Part shown: positions 25,705 through 35,938 of the stretch, in pieces
Layout: each line of letters opens with the position of its first letter
Numbering within the stretch: position 1 is the stretch's first letter
From: Laetiporus sulphureus 93-53
Lineage: Eukaryota; Basidiomycota; Agaricomycetes; Polyporales; Laetiporaceae
Assembly: GCF_001632365.1 (NCBI RefSeq)
Contig: NW_024468530.1
Location: forward strand, 124,001 to 188,000
Direction: 5' to 3'
Length of the DNA stretch: 64,000 nucleotides
Translations under genes and position numbers: made by a program
The notes under the pieces: model-generated
What the model was told of the DNA's origin: nothing
What the model saw: only the letters and a program-made list of their open reading frames with translations
The model's database searches: none

Positions 25705-26334
25705 ATGTCCAACCGCCAGCAGCGTGTGATGGTCCAGCCTATCGTAAGTATATTTTTCTTTTGACAATGCAAAGGCCTCTCAACCGCTTTACTGCAGAAT
25801 GTCATCTTCAAAAACCTGCAGCAGGTGTGTACATTTTTATGAACCTATATACATTCACTGCTGAGTAGTATGATCATATTTACAGCGCACGAAAGTCGTC
25901 ATCTGGCTATACGACAATATTGAGATGCGCATCGAAGGGCGAATCATTGTGCGTGTCTTTCATTGCATTGAAACACATTTGGCGTTGAGCATCGGTTCCT
26001 CAAAGGCGTCTGCCACTGCATGATGTCCATTTTTAACGATTTATGCTGTTGTCACGCTGCTATATTTTCCATGCATGCAGTCTTCTTTACTCTCCCATTC
26101 CCATCACTGTCGACGAGTCGATCGCTGATGCTCTCCTTTACACAGGGATTTGACGAGTTCATGAACGTCGTGGTAGACGAAGCTGCTGAGGTGTACGTGA
26201 AGGATGCGAAGCCACGCAATGAACTTGGTATTTAACACGTCATTCGCGAATGTTCAAATTGCTTACTATGAAGGTCGACAGGACGGATACTGCTAAAAGG
26301 CGATAACATCACACTTATCCAGCAGGTGCTATAA
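25705..26334 (+). CDS. SME1: Spliceosomal Sm protein E
   Basis: Member of the heptameric Sm ring around U1, U2, U4 and U5 snRNAs. Exons 25705-25743, 25798-25824, 25886-25948, 26146-26227, 26282-26334, about 87 residues, in phase. Sm1 motif: [31 protein letters not shown] (written here as adjacent blocks [25 protein letters not shown]). Sm2 motif: [13 protein letters not shown]. Length and order match SmE. Five exons for such a small protein, one only 27 nt, shows how intron-dense the locus is. Confidence 0.95.
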
Positions 26335-26494
26335 CCTAATGGTACTGTATGATCTCTGCTCGTAGACGATTGTGGGTCACGATTGGTGAAAATTGCGTTT
26401 CTCCCTCGCTTTTGCGGCTTTGTCTCCCCAGTGAGCATCTCGCGCGGTTCTGCTCGTAGTCCTGTGCTGTATATCCATAATGTATAATGACCCT

Positions 26495-27708
26495 CTACAG
26501 ATTGTAAATAGGTAGGAGTGATGTGAGACTCAACGACTGCCGACACAGAGGACATTCGGGCTGTGGCTGTCTTCAGCAACCACACGTCGAGGACGTAGTT
26601 TCGAAAGCCCACCTTCTCGCGTCCCCAGCCCACTATGCAATCCCAACAGAATAGGTGCCCGCATTCCGTGGCCGTAGTTGCAGTTCGCTCCTCGAGGCAC
26701 AGTGTGCAACTGCGGCCCGCTCGCACAGCAGGGGGAATTTCCACAAAGTCCATGATCGTTTTGTCATCTTCTTCAGCGGATGTCGATACGACGCTTTCAG
26801 GGTCGACAGGGCCTAGCATGATTGACAGCGGCCGGTCATCGAGAAAAGTCTCTTGCGTTTCGTCCGTGTGCCGTTTGCCAGCCGTTACCGTGGATTCCTC
26901 TCGTTTGCTGACGTTTCGACAGAAGCTCATGAACCGATGGATAAGTCTGATGGCAAGAAGAAGGCCGAGCAGGGAGTATGATGGCGGCCGAGTATTGGGG
27001 TCTTCAGGAATGGTTGAGATCTTCGATAATTGAGCAACGTATGAATGGAAAAGAAGAGACGAGACATACATATTGGATGCCCAGCAATCGCTTGACCAGG
27101 TCGTAATATACCCCTCGGAAATAGAAGGCCGCTAAGTTAATCTCAGAAAGTACCTCTGACGTTGGAGGTAGCTTGCGTAGGAGATATCCGAGGTTGGTCG
27201 ACTGAGGGAGCGACGAACCCGACCTCGCCAAAATATAGGATGGCAGCGCCGGTAGGAGAACGAGGGCGATACGTGCACGTTGCGAGGGAAGACGATGCTG
27301 TCTACTGGACCGTTGCCAGATATCTGTGTACTCTTCCCCAAGCGTCTGCGTCGCTGCGGTCAACTTCAGTATCGCCTGCAGCAGTGCGTATATAGGACTC
27401 ACCACGGCCGACAGTCAAACCGTAATAAAGCAGCTTGGTAGCCAGCTCGACCTCTCTATCCCAACGAGTCAGCCATCGTGTCCCTAAAGTCTGTAAGCTG
27501 ACCAGTATTCATTGTAAGTTGCGGACGTACCGAGCCAGGATCTGAGGACGCCATCGGCCTGTTCGCGTAGTGCAAAGGCTTGGAAGAAATCTCGCTGGTT
27601 GGAACGGACTGTACACGGTCGATGAATGCACGTCTCTCACTCCATGGAGGTCATAGACACACTGATCTGCGCCTGCTGGGCCAAGGGGAATGAGGGCAGT
27701 CGGGACAT
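26495..27708 (-). CDS. PEX10: Peroxisomal E3 ligase Pex10
   Basis: RING subunit of the Pex2-Pex10-Pex12 ligase in the peroxisomal membrane that ubiquitinates the import receptor Pex5. Exons 27708-27663, 27608-27531, 27483-27403, 27353-27070, 27020-26613, 26560-26495, about 320 residues, phases in register. The N-terminal part shows [48 protein letters not shown] and [20 protein letters not shown], with hydrophobic membrane segments. The C-terminal RING reads [16 protein letters not shown] and [11 protein letters not shown], so all zinc ligands of a C3HC4 finger are present. The last intron splits the RING before its final Cys pair. Confident. Confidence 0.95.
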
Positions 27709-27779
27709 GATGGCCTGCGGAAAGAAGCGCGAACGCGCCGTGTGCCGACTTGCACCTTGTCCTGTACCACCAACTTGCC
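27709..27779. promoter_or_regulatory. 71-bp divergent spacer PEX10 / MGR2
   Basis: Only 71 bp separate the two start codons. Transcription starts probably overlap or fall inside the opposite gene. No TATA element seen. Confidence 0.6.
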
Positions 27780-28352
27780 ATGGCTTCCGTGCAGCGGACC
27801 CCTCAAGGCCCTACGGTATGGCAGAAGCGTACGTATACTATCGTGACCGATTTCTATGTCTCTGACTTGGTGGTGCAGTGAAGTGCGCTAATCCGTCTTC
27901 GCGGTCGGTTTGCCGTTCTCACCGGCTTTGTTCACTCTAGGATGGGAGCTATGATGGGTGCAGGTGTTGGCCTGACCATTGGCTTCATTTTTGGTGGCTA
28001 TAGCATTATCAGGCAAGTAATTCTTTCATTTATGCGTCCCTCGCCCCTCATAGCTTCCATCCATTTGCAGAGGAGGAGCGGGCCCTCGAGGAGTATTGCC
28101 CACCCTCTCTCAGTACATGCTGAGCAGCGCAGCGACCTTTTCCTTTTTCCTCGCCATTGGATCTGTGTGTAAACTGCTCTAGGTCCGCTATGCTCCCACT
28201 GAGACCCACCCCAGGTCATTCGAAACGATGCTCCCCTCCCGCCTCATCTCGAGGCCGCGCGGCTACAGCTAACGCCACCAATAATTCGCAGCAGATCAGA
28301 TGGGCTCTCCATAATGAGAAAACATTGGGAGATTGAGAGAAAACATGAGTAA
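27780..28352 (+). CDS. MGR2: TIM23 translocase subunit Mgr2 (ROMO1 family)
   Basis: Small inner-membrane protein that gates lateral release from the mitochondrial TIM23 channel. Proposed exons 27780-27828, 27879-27882, 27941-28012, 28071-28164, 28215-28352, about 118 residues. Core: KMGAMMGAGVGLTIGFIFGG, YSIIRGGAGPRGVLP and SAATFSFFLAIGSVIRND, with two transmembrane segments. A four-base exon (TGAA) between two GT-AG introns yields the conserved Leu-Lys-Met-Gly junction; a single 108-bp intron with a GTATAC donor would also keep frame but loses that motif and is far longer than neighbouring introns. The third intron is GC-AG (AG|GCAAGT). Skipping the last intron would give a premature stop after SVCKLL. 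Family assignment is firm, the micro-exon is likely. Confidence 0.88.
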
Positions 28353-28509
28353 TTCAATTTCATTCCGTCTCCGCAGGAGACGAGGTGATGCAAAACGCCA
28401 GTAGGCAAGTGATGAGGTTTGCCGTGGAGTGGCTGTCGGACAAACTAATATTCTATCGCGATATAGTTCACAAGGTGTAGCCCTCCTAGCATTTCGTTGT
28501 TTTCTGATT

Positions 28510-29846
28510 TCATTCCGAGTCGTGCCTGCCGAGCTCTCTACGAACAAGCTCAAGGGAATGAACAAGCAGGCAAGTCCATGTACCTTGGCTCCAGTTCGCA
28601 GAACAAAGCCGGGCGGAAAGATGGAACCAATCGGCCGTTCGCAGAGATTGCCATTACAAAGACTGCTGTTGCGTGCTAAGCCAGCAACCAGTTTAAGGTT
28701 GACTATCTCCGAGACGAAGCTTTACAAACTCACCAACCAGCCTTGAATTCCAATCATAGCTCTCTTCGAGCCACCCTGCTCCAATACGTCTGCAGTCTGC
28801 TGCCACATGTCCGCACGGACCGAAAGCTGCTGCACGACTTTGAACGCAGATCTGCGGCGCTGCCATATACAGTGCATGATGGTCTCTCCCACAGTGGGAA
28901 TGGCCCGGAAATCGTCGGGCGTGCCTGTGTTGCTTGCGGCTTCTTTTTCAGCCGCAAGAACCACCTGATCTTAAGGAGACGGCGTTTCCTTTTCTCGGGA
29001 GTGGCCAACACAGGAGAGTGGTACTCGTATTCATCCTCGTCCTCCTCATAGTGGATGGTCGGCATGTCGAGGAATTTGACCGAAGGAGGCGAGCGTCCGG
29101 TTCTTGTCCTGATGGATGAGCTTGACGACAAGATGGACTTCGCCGGCGCTGGCCTTGTACGGGACGACATGTCCGAAGATATGGATGCAGCGCGTTGCCT
29201 CCTAAACCTGTACAGGCCTTCGCCCATCGCCCCCACCACTGTTTCACTCCCATCTGTCAAATGTGAGGCACTGGCATGAACGAGGGCCGCCCAGAACGAC
29301 CGCTCGCTGTTGGTGTCCTCATTTCCACGTCGATCATGAACAGATGGCCGACCCGACGGAGTCTGGTATCGTAGCGACGACGACGAGATAAAGGGTATTT
29401 CAGGCAATTCATCGTAGTCCGACTCCGTCTCTATTGATGACTGCGACAACGAACACTCGGCACTGAGTGGGGACCCGGGTGACGGCGGCGTCTACATACC
29501 AGTGAGTCCACACAGTACGATGAGAGTCTCTGTCAGCGACGCACGAGTGAATACGTAATTGGAGATGGTCTGTTGACGACGTCCTTGAGCTCAGGGGTTG
29601 CGTGCTATATCATGGGTCATTTAGCTGGATGGAGTTCTTGAGGCCACAGTCACAATCCTTACCGGGTCATCCGAGAGAGTGGCCGATGAGAGGCTCCAAG
29701 AAGACTACAATGAAGATCGTAAATGCGAGAACCGTGGAGTCTGTAATTGCGAAGCTCACGTTCACGGCCTGCTCGGATTGGAGCCAGTCGCGCCAGATCT
29801 GGCTGTCGCAGCGAGAAATGCAAGTGTAGTCACGCTGACGCTGCAT
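28510..29846 (-). CDS. Hypothetical protein, disordered with C-terminal hydrophobic segment
   Basis: Not recognised. Exons 29846-29760, 29704-29663, 29604-29545, 29491-28893, 28851-28734, 28675-28584, 28537-28510 close in phase to about 341 residues. The first two thirds are polar and Ser/Pro-rich (SAECSLSQSSIETESDYDEL) with a short conserved-looking SVKFLDMPTIHYEEDEDEY and a basic KRKRRLLKIRWFLRLKKK stretch. The end reads VRADMWQQTADVLEQGG, then a hydrophobic HATAVFVMAISANG and FRPALFCELEPR. One intron is only 41 bp, at the low end for this window. The phase closure across seven exons and strong donors (GTGAGC, GTAAGG, GTGCGT, GTGAGT) support a real gene. Function unknown. Confidence 0.65.
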
Positions 29847-30994
29847 TGTCTCCGGACACGCGACGAGATTAGAGTGCACTTGAGTGGAGGACGCCAGTCA
29901 CAGAAGGGATGGGAGGGTGAAGGCGAGAGAGGAGCTGATGAGTGAGAGCGCATCCACCCAAGCGTCTTGCATTTTCTACACGTGTAGGAACAGCCTGCGC
30001 TTGCCTTGCGTCACGGCTCGGAAGATAAGTCGCACGAGCCAGTCATCATTCGGCCGGATGGGATAACATGCAGAAGACGTGCATGCATGATCAGCCATGA
30101 GGCACACTCATCTTAGATGTAGTCTTCCGCAGACCGGGCCTCCGAAGAGGACTGTGGCAGAACATAGACCAGGTACGGTGCGTGCCACCTAGTCACCGCC
30201 ACTTTTGTCCAGTGGCTAATTTGACGGACGAGCATTTTCAACCCTAGGATAGGCTTGTTAGGTCAAAATGCATCTTCTAAGTGAATCCAGGACTATTACC
30301 ACGATAAAATGCACTTCAACCAGCATTGAAAGTATCAAACTGATACTACGTGTGCCGCCGTTGGCAAGCGCCGCCAAAAATAGAAGTCAAGCGCTCTGAT
30401 CTGTCCGAATATAGTAACTTGTTGCCACATTTGGAAGTTTATTCCCATTGCTGGCCAGTTTCAAAACCTACGTCTCATCCAATTGTGAGAATTCTGTTTA
30501 GCAGTTCAACTCCTTTCGTGAGACCGCGCATTTCTACCACGGATAAGGAATTGTATGATCTATGGCGGGGCTATAATGTTCGGACCAATGTGACTAGGTG
30601 GTGCGCACTATACGCGAGATGCATCGGAGCTTTCCGTTCAATTGGAGAGTCGGTCAAGCTTCACCGGGTATGCCGGGAAGAGCTAATGAGATGTAGCATA
30701 ACAATGCATAGTACAGTACAAGTGAAGACAAAGCCCGGGAAATCTCATACAGAAATTTCTGCCACATACACGAACGCTATCAGCCAATTCGTTGCATGCG
30801 GAGGTCTCGACATCCACCTGTACTTCGTGCTGCCCTACAGAACATCCATCATTGAGGCGATTAACGAGTGTCTTGGTTAGATTATGCAGTGCGGCCTAGA
30901 GATTGAGTCATGTCACGCACCCCCTCAGAGTCTATATGGCCATCCTTGCGTCAGCCGAGACTCGCTGAACCTACGAGCTTCCAGTGCAGCAATG
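29847..30994. other. Intergenic region with an unsupported open frame
   Basis: About 1.15 kb between two minus-strand genes. The plus-strand frame 30350-30880 (176 codons) shows no known motif and no convincing codon pattern. I treat the region as non-coding. Confidence 0.5.
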
Positions 30995-31494
30995 CTAGAT
31001 TTTGAAGGGCTGATCGACATGAAGACCACTCCAGATACCCCTTGCAGCTTCTGTGGTGCTCTCCACTGTTCTCCGCTTGAGGGGTTTGATCTTCGCACCC
31101 GAAGAATCAAGGAGTAGTTGAACCTTCTTCTCAATTCCGGTGACCTCGAATCCTTTAAGCGAGATGACCTTATCCCTGCCGTTTACTGACGAACATCAGC
31201 TGACAATGTGTTCTATCTGCGTTAGAGGGAATACGTACTGTAGAACCCACGGACGACAGGTTCCTTTTGGTTGCGCTGCTTGACAACAACCTCGGCGTGA
31301 GGGTTGGCGCGGGCAAGCTTCTCCAGATGATCGCGAATGTAGGTCCGGGTATTAGCTGATGATGGCCATTTATCGCAATATTCAAAGACCAGTTTCCTGA
31401 TCTGCGGAATAAACGCAATGTGGCCATTGGCGGGTCGAGAGCAGAGCGATGCGCGCATAAGCGGCTTTGTTGCAGGAGGGAGCCTGAAGGGCAT
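30995..31494 (-). CDS. MRPL51: Mitochondrial large ribosomal subunit protein mL43
   Basis: Thioredoxin-like protein of the mitoribosomal large subunit (yeast MRPL51, L51/S25/CI-B8 domain). Exons 31494-31239 and 31185-30995, about 148 residues, in phase. Domain motifs: GHIAFIPQIRKLVFEYCDKW, ANPHAEVVVKQRNQKEP, VRGFYINGRDKVISLK, then a basic C-terminus (SGAKIKPLKRRTVESTTEA). MPFRLPPATK was chosen as start since the LPPATKP block precedes the domain. It is divergent from the next gene with 248 bp between start codons. Confidence 0.93.
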
Positions 31495-31742
31495 GTCGAG
31501 CTGATGGAGGACGGAACACAACCAAGGCTAGAGGCGGAGTTTGAATTTAAGCTAAGGAACAGTAAGGTGAGGTTCAAGCTCCGATTGGCTGAAGTGACTG
31601 AGATGATTTTGGCGCCTCCTACTTTCGACGAGAGCGTCACGACACGACCTTTGACCGGACGCGTCGAGGTTTTGTGCAACTCGCGAGTCGCCACAGTCGC
31701 GTCTGCCTTCCAGCCCAGCGTCTCTTGCCCACTATTCGCAGA

Positions 31743-34148
31743 ATGGCCCGTGCTACTCGTTCGAGCGGTCAAGCTGACAAGGACAAACTTCAGGAGCCTC
31801 CAGCTTCGCCCCGCAAAACAGCCTCAAAAAAGCGGAAGCGCAATTCTGACAACGATGACCCCTCCGTCCCAAAGCAACCGCGCATCGACGGCAGCCCAGA
31901 ACCAGAAGGCCCCCAGCCAGGCGTTTCAGAGACGTCGTCAACTGGTAGCGGTGATAAAGCGATTGATGCCTCAGATGCGCAGAAGATCCTGGACGTTCTT
32001 GAAGTGTGAGTTTTAGCACTATTGTTCACCAGGGTAGGACTGAGATTCTCCGAAGTATCGATACCCAGGGCCTTCTCGACCGCGTATTCCCTCTATCAGC
32101 AGAAACACTGGAGTCGGCGTCGACAGAATCTGCAGCCAGTACATCCGCAACGTCGCAAACCTATTCTCTCCGCGCGCTACTGAAGAATCCCTCTCGCTAT
32201 CCTCTGCGCGTTCTCCGCGTAAGTATCATACTTGTGAGTCACTAGAAAGTATGGCCTAAAGGCATCGTCTCCCAGTCCGCCGTGCAGCATCTCTTCCCCA
32301 TATCCTCGCATCCCCGCTCGTTACCTTCTTCCACCGTAGCGCAGCAGCTCCGGTTCTGCAACCTTGCGCTTTCGCTCCTCGACTCTGCTTCTATCCACTC
32401 CTTGCCTCAAGTACTTGACGTGGAGAGTATATTCCCGACTCTCTTCAGTCCATCAACAGATGTTGATGAACCACAAAGCGCCAAGACCGCCTCGGCATCG
32501 CCTACGCTCGCTCGAAAGCGCAAATATGCTCTTGTGCAGCGACTGCCCACGGGTGATTGGTGGACGTCGTTGAACTCGGATTTTACACCTGCTTTCGCAG
32601 ACGACAAAGCGTTGAAGGACTTGCCCGCGGGCTACGCCGAGCTCGCAGCGATACTTCCTTCAGCCTCGACCTCGACGACGAAGACGGAAAAGACACTCGC
32701 AGCATACGCCCCCAGACGAAGTAACGCAGCATTGAATCAGCTGCCTGGGCCGCGCCGTGTCAGCTGCGGGCGATTCCTTGACTACGGACCATATGCGAGC
32801 TTCGCTCCATCCTTCGATCAGGATGGTATGGAAGTCGGACGGGATGCCCTCGGCGAAGTCATCTGGCAGCGGGAGGAGAGGACACGTCTGCGCAGTCTGG
32901 TCAAGGGCAAGCAAAAGGCTCTTCCGCCATCCGTGATCGTGGAGTCGAGCCGCATTACCGAGGGCCAAAGCGACGAACACAGGACAGAGGAGAAGGAGGA
33001 GCTTGATACAGCGCTGGAGTCATTGTTACCTCGTGATGAAGTAGCAGCAATTAAGTCTGCTTTGGGCAGTTTGGAGTTAGAGGAGGCCGTGCAACAGCTA
33101 CTGGACAAGAATGCAAGAGCGTTGCAAAGGCTACACAGGATGCAAAGGGAGCGACTCGGAAGGGAGAGAGGCGTGTCGAGCACCGTAGAGGAAGGGTCAG
33201 AGGAGTGGACGACGGGTACGTTGTTCCTCATGCACTCATCATGAATAGTGCTTCTCACACCACTCAGCCCAAGCCATCATAGATTCGTTGACATTGCTGG
33301 CCTCATTGCGGCCCCGCTCGTCCTCTGACGATGGGAAAGAGCCCCCGCTCGTTCCGCCTCCGTCTGTCCTGCACGCTCTCCAGCGTACCCTGCCCATCGG
33401 AGCGACCCAGGGCTGGTATGGGACGCTGCCGGCGGGTCACACCACTGCTCTCAAGGATGACACAACGGTCAAGCTGAAGCCTGGTGTCACTGTGTCGCCT
33501 GCGACAACAGCAACAGCCGCTGCTGCGGCCACTACGTTACCCACGAAAACCTCGACTACGCCGTATGCAGGGTACAACTATCCCAACTATCCGTCGCAAT
33601 ACCGTGGAGGTTATGGGACGTACACTCCTGGCCAGGCGAGCGGCTATTACTCGAACTACCCCACAATTCAGGGACAGACGGCCCCAAGTACACATTATCC
33701 GAGCTCCCAGTACAACGCGAGCGGCCAGTACGGATATGGCTCATGGTACAATTACCAGCAGAACCAGCCTGGCAGCACGACTGGTGGCTCAACGTCAGGC
33801 CGCGCCACTCCTCAGCAGGCGGCCTCGCCAACGAACGTGGCCGCCAACTACGCGAGCTTTTTCGCGTCGACAACTCAACAGCAATCACAGCCGCAGCGTG
33901 CTGTGGCTAACACTGTCGCGAGTGTAGCTGCTGGGACGAAGAACTACCAATCGGGCACGTACGCGGCTGGGCAAAGCGGCTACACTGCGCCAACGTTGCC
34001 TGCACATCTTCGCTCAGGTACGGGGGGTTCGAGCACGCCTATTATGCCGCGACCATCCACGCCTGGGACCGGCAGCGCTACCCCCGCTTATTCCTCGCAG
34101 AGTTACTTTGGAAATTTACCGGCTACTGCCCAGTCGGCCACGAGATGA
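31743..34148 (+). CDS. Nuclear protein with prion-like Q/Y/G/S-rich tail
   Basis: Not identified with certainty. Exons 31743-32005, 32056-32218, 32276-33215, 33268-34148, in phase, about 748 residues. A basic cluster near the N-terminus (KTASKKRKRNSD) looks like a nuclear signal. A helical block follows (AQKILDVLEV, TQGLLDRVFPL, LRALLKNPSRYPLRVLRSAV, QHLFPISSHPRS). Then come KRKYALVQRLPTGDWWTSLN and RRVSCGRFLDYGPYASFAPS. After a coiled coil (LDKNARALQRLHRMQRERL) there is LHALQRTLPIGATQGWYGTL, and the last 200 residues are low-complexity Gly/Tyr/Gln/Ser (YNYPNYPSQYRGGYGTYTPG). The layout would suit a chromatin or transcription cofactor, but that is only inference. Shares an upstream region with mL43. 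Confidence 0.75.
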
Positions 34149-34752
34149 GATAGGGATCAATTGGTTCCTTTACTGTAGTAATCGACAGTTTTTCATTTTC
34201 TCTATACTTTGCAAGCACTTGTAGGTATAATGTCCCGGGTACCGTATGGCAATGTTGATCTTTGGGACTCGCGATAGTACAGATACATTGAGATATCTCG
34301 CGCCGTGAACAGTCGACCTGCATACTCTGTTCGGTGCCGTCTAGGCTCCGCAATCCACAGATAGGACCGAAGAGCTGACAACCCAACACCAAGGCCCGCC
34401 GCATCGCATTGCAGCGAAGCCTCACTCTCACACGTCAAACCGCCCCTTCACTGTCTGGAGCACCCATGTAGGTACTTTACAGAAGGGGAAAGCACCTGTT
34501 CGAGGCCCTCGACCGCCCATGGGCTGAATAGAGACCAGCGAGGCAGGACAGGAAAGCGTGTTGGTCAAACTCTGAGGGGTAAAAATTCTTTTATAGACTC
34601 CATAGTACATGTGCGGCATTTGCCGACGGTCGAACTTTATGGACGCTTGCATCGTAGATGGTCAGAATAACTCCCGATTGCTTTCCACCACATTCATCGC
34701 AAGGCAGGACGTACATATATATATCAGTCGTAACGGATAAGAATGGGAGAAG
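34149..34752. other. Intergenic region, 3' flank
   Basis: About 600 bp downstream of the low-complexity protein gene. It contains a short TATATATATA tract near 34715 and no recognisable gene. It ends at the TPR pseudogene. Confidence 0.5.
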
Positions 34753-35264
34753 TTATATTACCGCCAACTTTCGAAACCGAGCTAGCAGCAGCAACAGCAG
34801 CAGCGATATCAAAGTTGGTTTGAAGCGAGCATAGAAGTTTCTCCGCTTACTTTCATAGTGCCCTTTTTGCTTGATTTCCGCCATACTCAAACTCTCAGCA
34901 GGTAATGCATAGAATGTGCTTTGCTGAGACCTGACACTGGCCAAAAGTCCCCCAGAACCTACAGGAGAACTAGATGTCACCAAGGGGGTAAAAAGCGGAA
35001 ATGGAACGTCTTGTGCTGTGGCCAAGGCACTCATGCTTTGGCCTATCCTGCCAGTGGATCAATATTGGTTGCATGCATTCATGGGTTAATATGAACCCGC
35101 CACATTTGAGAAACGGCACAAAGGTGAAATCGACGATTGGCAAACTGTCAAACGCGCAATGCTCATTCTTTCAATCCCAATAGGTGGTCAGCGTACAATA
35201 AGACATTCTTGTTATCGTTGGCCTTCAGGTCAAACGCTTTCTTGACCCTGTCTGACATCACCAA
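34753..35264 (-). pseudogene. Decayed partial duplicate of the TPR gene
   Basis: A broken copy of the 5' third of the TPR gene at 35939-38184. It starts MSDRVKKAFDLKAND against MSDDAKTALDLKAEG in the intact copy. The TPR-1 helix pair (about 23 codons) is deleted, and reading resumes at NDNKNVLLYAD versus DDKNAVLYANR. A block matching the third exon (NIDP...AKA...LATAQD) contains stop codons. A last recognisable stretch is ALPAESLSMAEIKQKGHYES, matching ALPAENMSAVEVKQKQHYES. The remaining exons are missing. The region around 35340-35400 also resembles the upstream region of the intact copy (a CTCGAACGCGT-TGTGGC match), so the promoter seems to have been copied too. Confidence 0.8.
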
Positions 35265-35938
35265 GACCGACAAGACCGACAGGCTAAGACGGTAGTAGTG
35301 CTGCAGCATCGTGTGTTGGTGATCGCCCCGTTCAGGTCAGATGTGTCGTCAAAGAAGCGTAATAGTGCGACAATGCTCGAACGCGTCTGTGGCATGAGGA
35401 ATGGCCCTGAACGCGCCACCAGTGGCCCCTGCCAGCACCATCTCGGAGTCGTTGCAGACTCTACTACCTCGCTGACACAATTGTGGGCGCAAAATCTGAT
35501 GACAGTTGACGTCGGTCGATGGCAAAGGTACCTCGCTGAAAGCTCCTAGAGAAATTTTCAAGGATCGTCAAGGTAAGGATCCTGGTACAATTGGTCTCAA
35601 GAGTCCATGACAGACAGTTGATGGAGCGTGCTTGGAAAAAGCAGCCATAGTATTGAGCAAATGGAGCCGTCAAGTGTGTGTGTTTGCTTTCCTCCACCCG
35701 GCACCGTGACAGCGCTAGTGCTCGGCATATTTCGCCGCTACGCGGGTGCTTGAGTAGCGCTATTAATGGGCACTGGGTGACCGAAGGATGCTCAACGATC
35801 AATCAACCATTACACTGTTATTCAATGCAGGAGAGAAGGGAGTCAACAAATACAGCAGTCACAACATACAAGAACGAGAGCAGATCGAAATGTAGCCAAT
35901 ATCTGGATAGCAAGCTAGCAGCAGCAGCGAGGTCACAC
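35265..35938. other. Duplicated upstream sequence and spacer
   Basis: Part of this stretch (about 35340-35400) is similar to 38240-38330 upstream of the intact TPR gene, including a CTCGAACGCGT core. The rest shows no gene. An AGCAGCAGCA tract is at about 35925. Confidence 0.55.

Noticed and set aside
28161..28182. Early stop of MGR2 after SVCKLL
   Set aside because: A 50-bp GT-AG intron from 28165 removes the stop and gives the conserved GSVIRND end.
30350..30880. 176-codon plus-strand open frame in an intergenic region
   Set aside because: No motif, composition unlike neighbouring exons, no plausible splice partners. Treated as chance.
34785..34805. AGCAGCAACAGCAGCAGC tract as a regulatory or coding repeat
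   Set aside because: Short, lies in the decayed TPR duplicate, and encodes only a chance Leu run on the minus strand.
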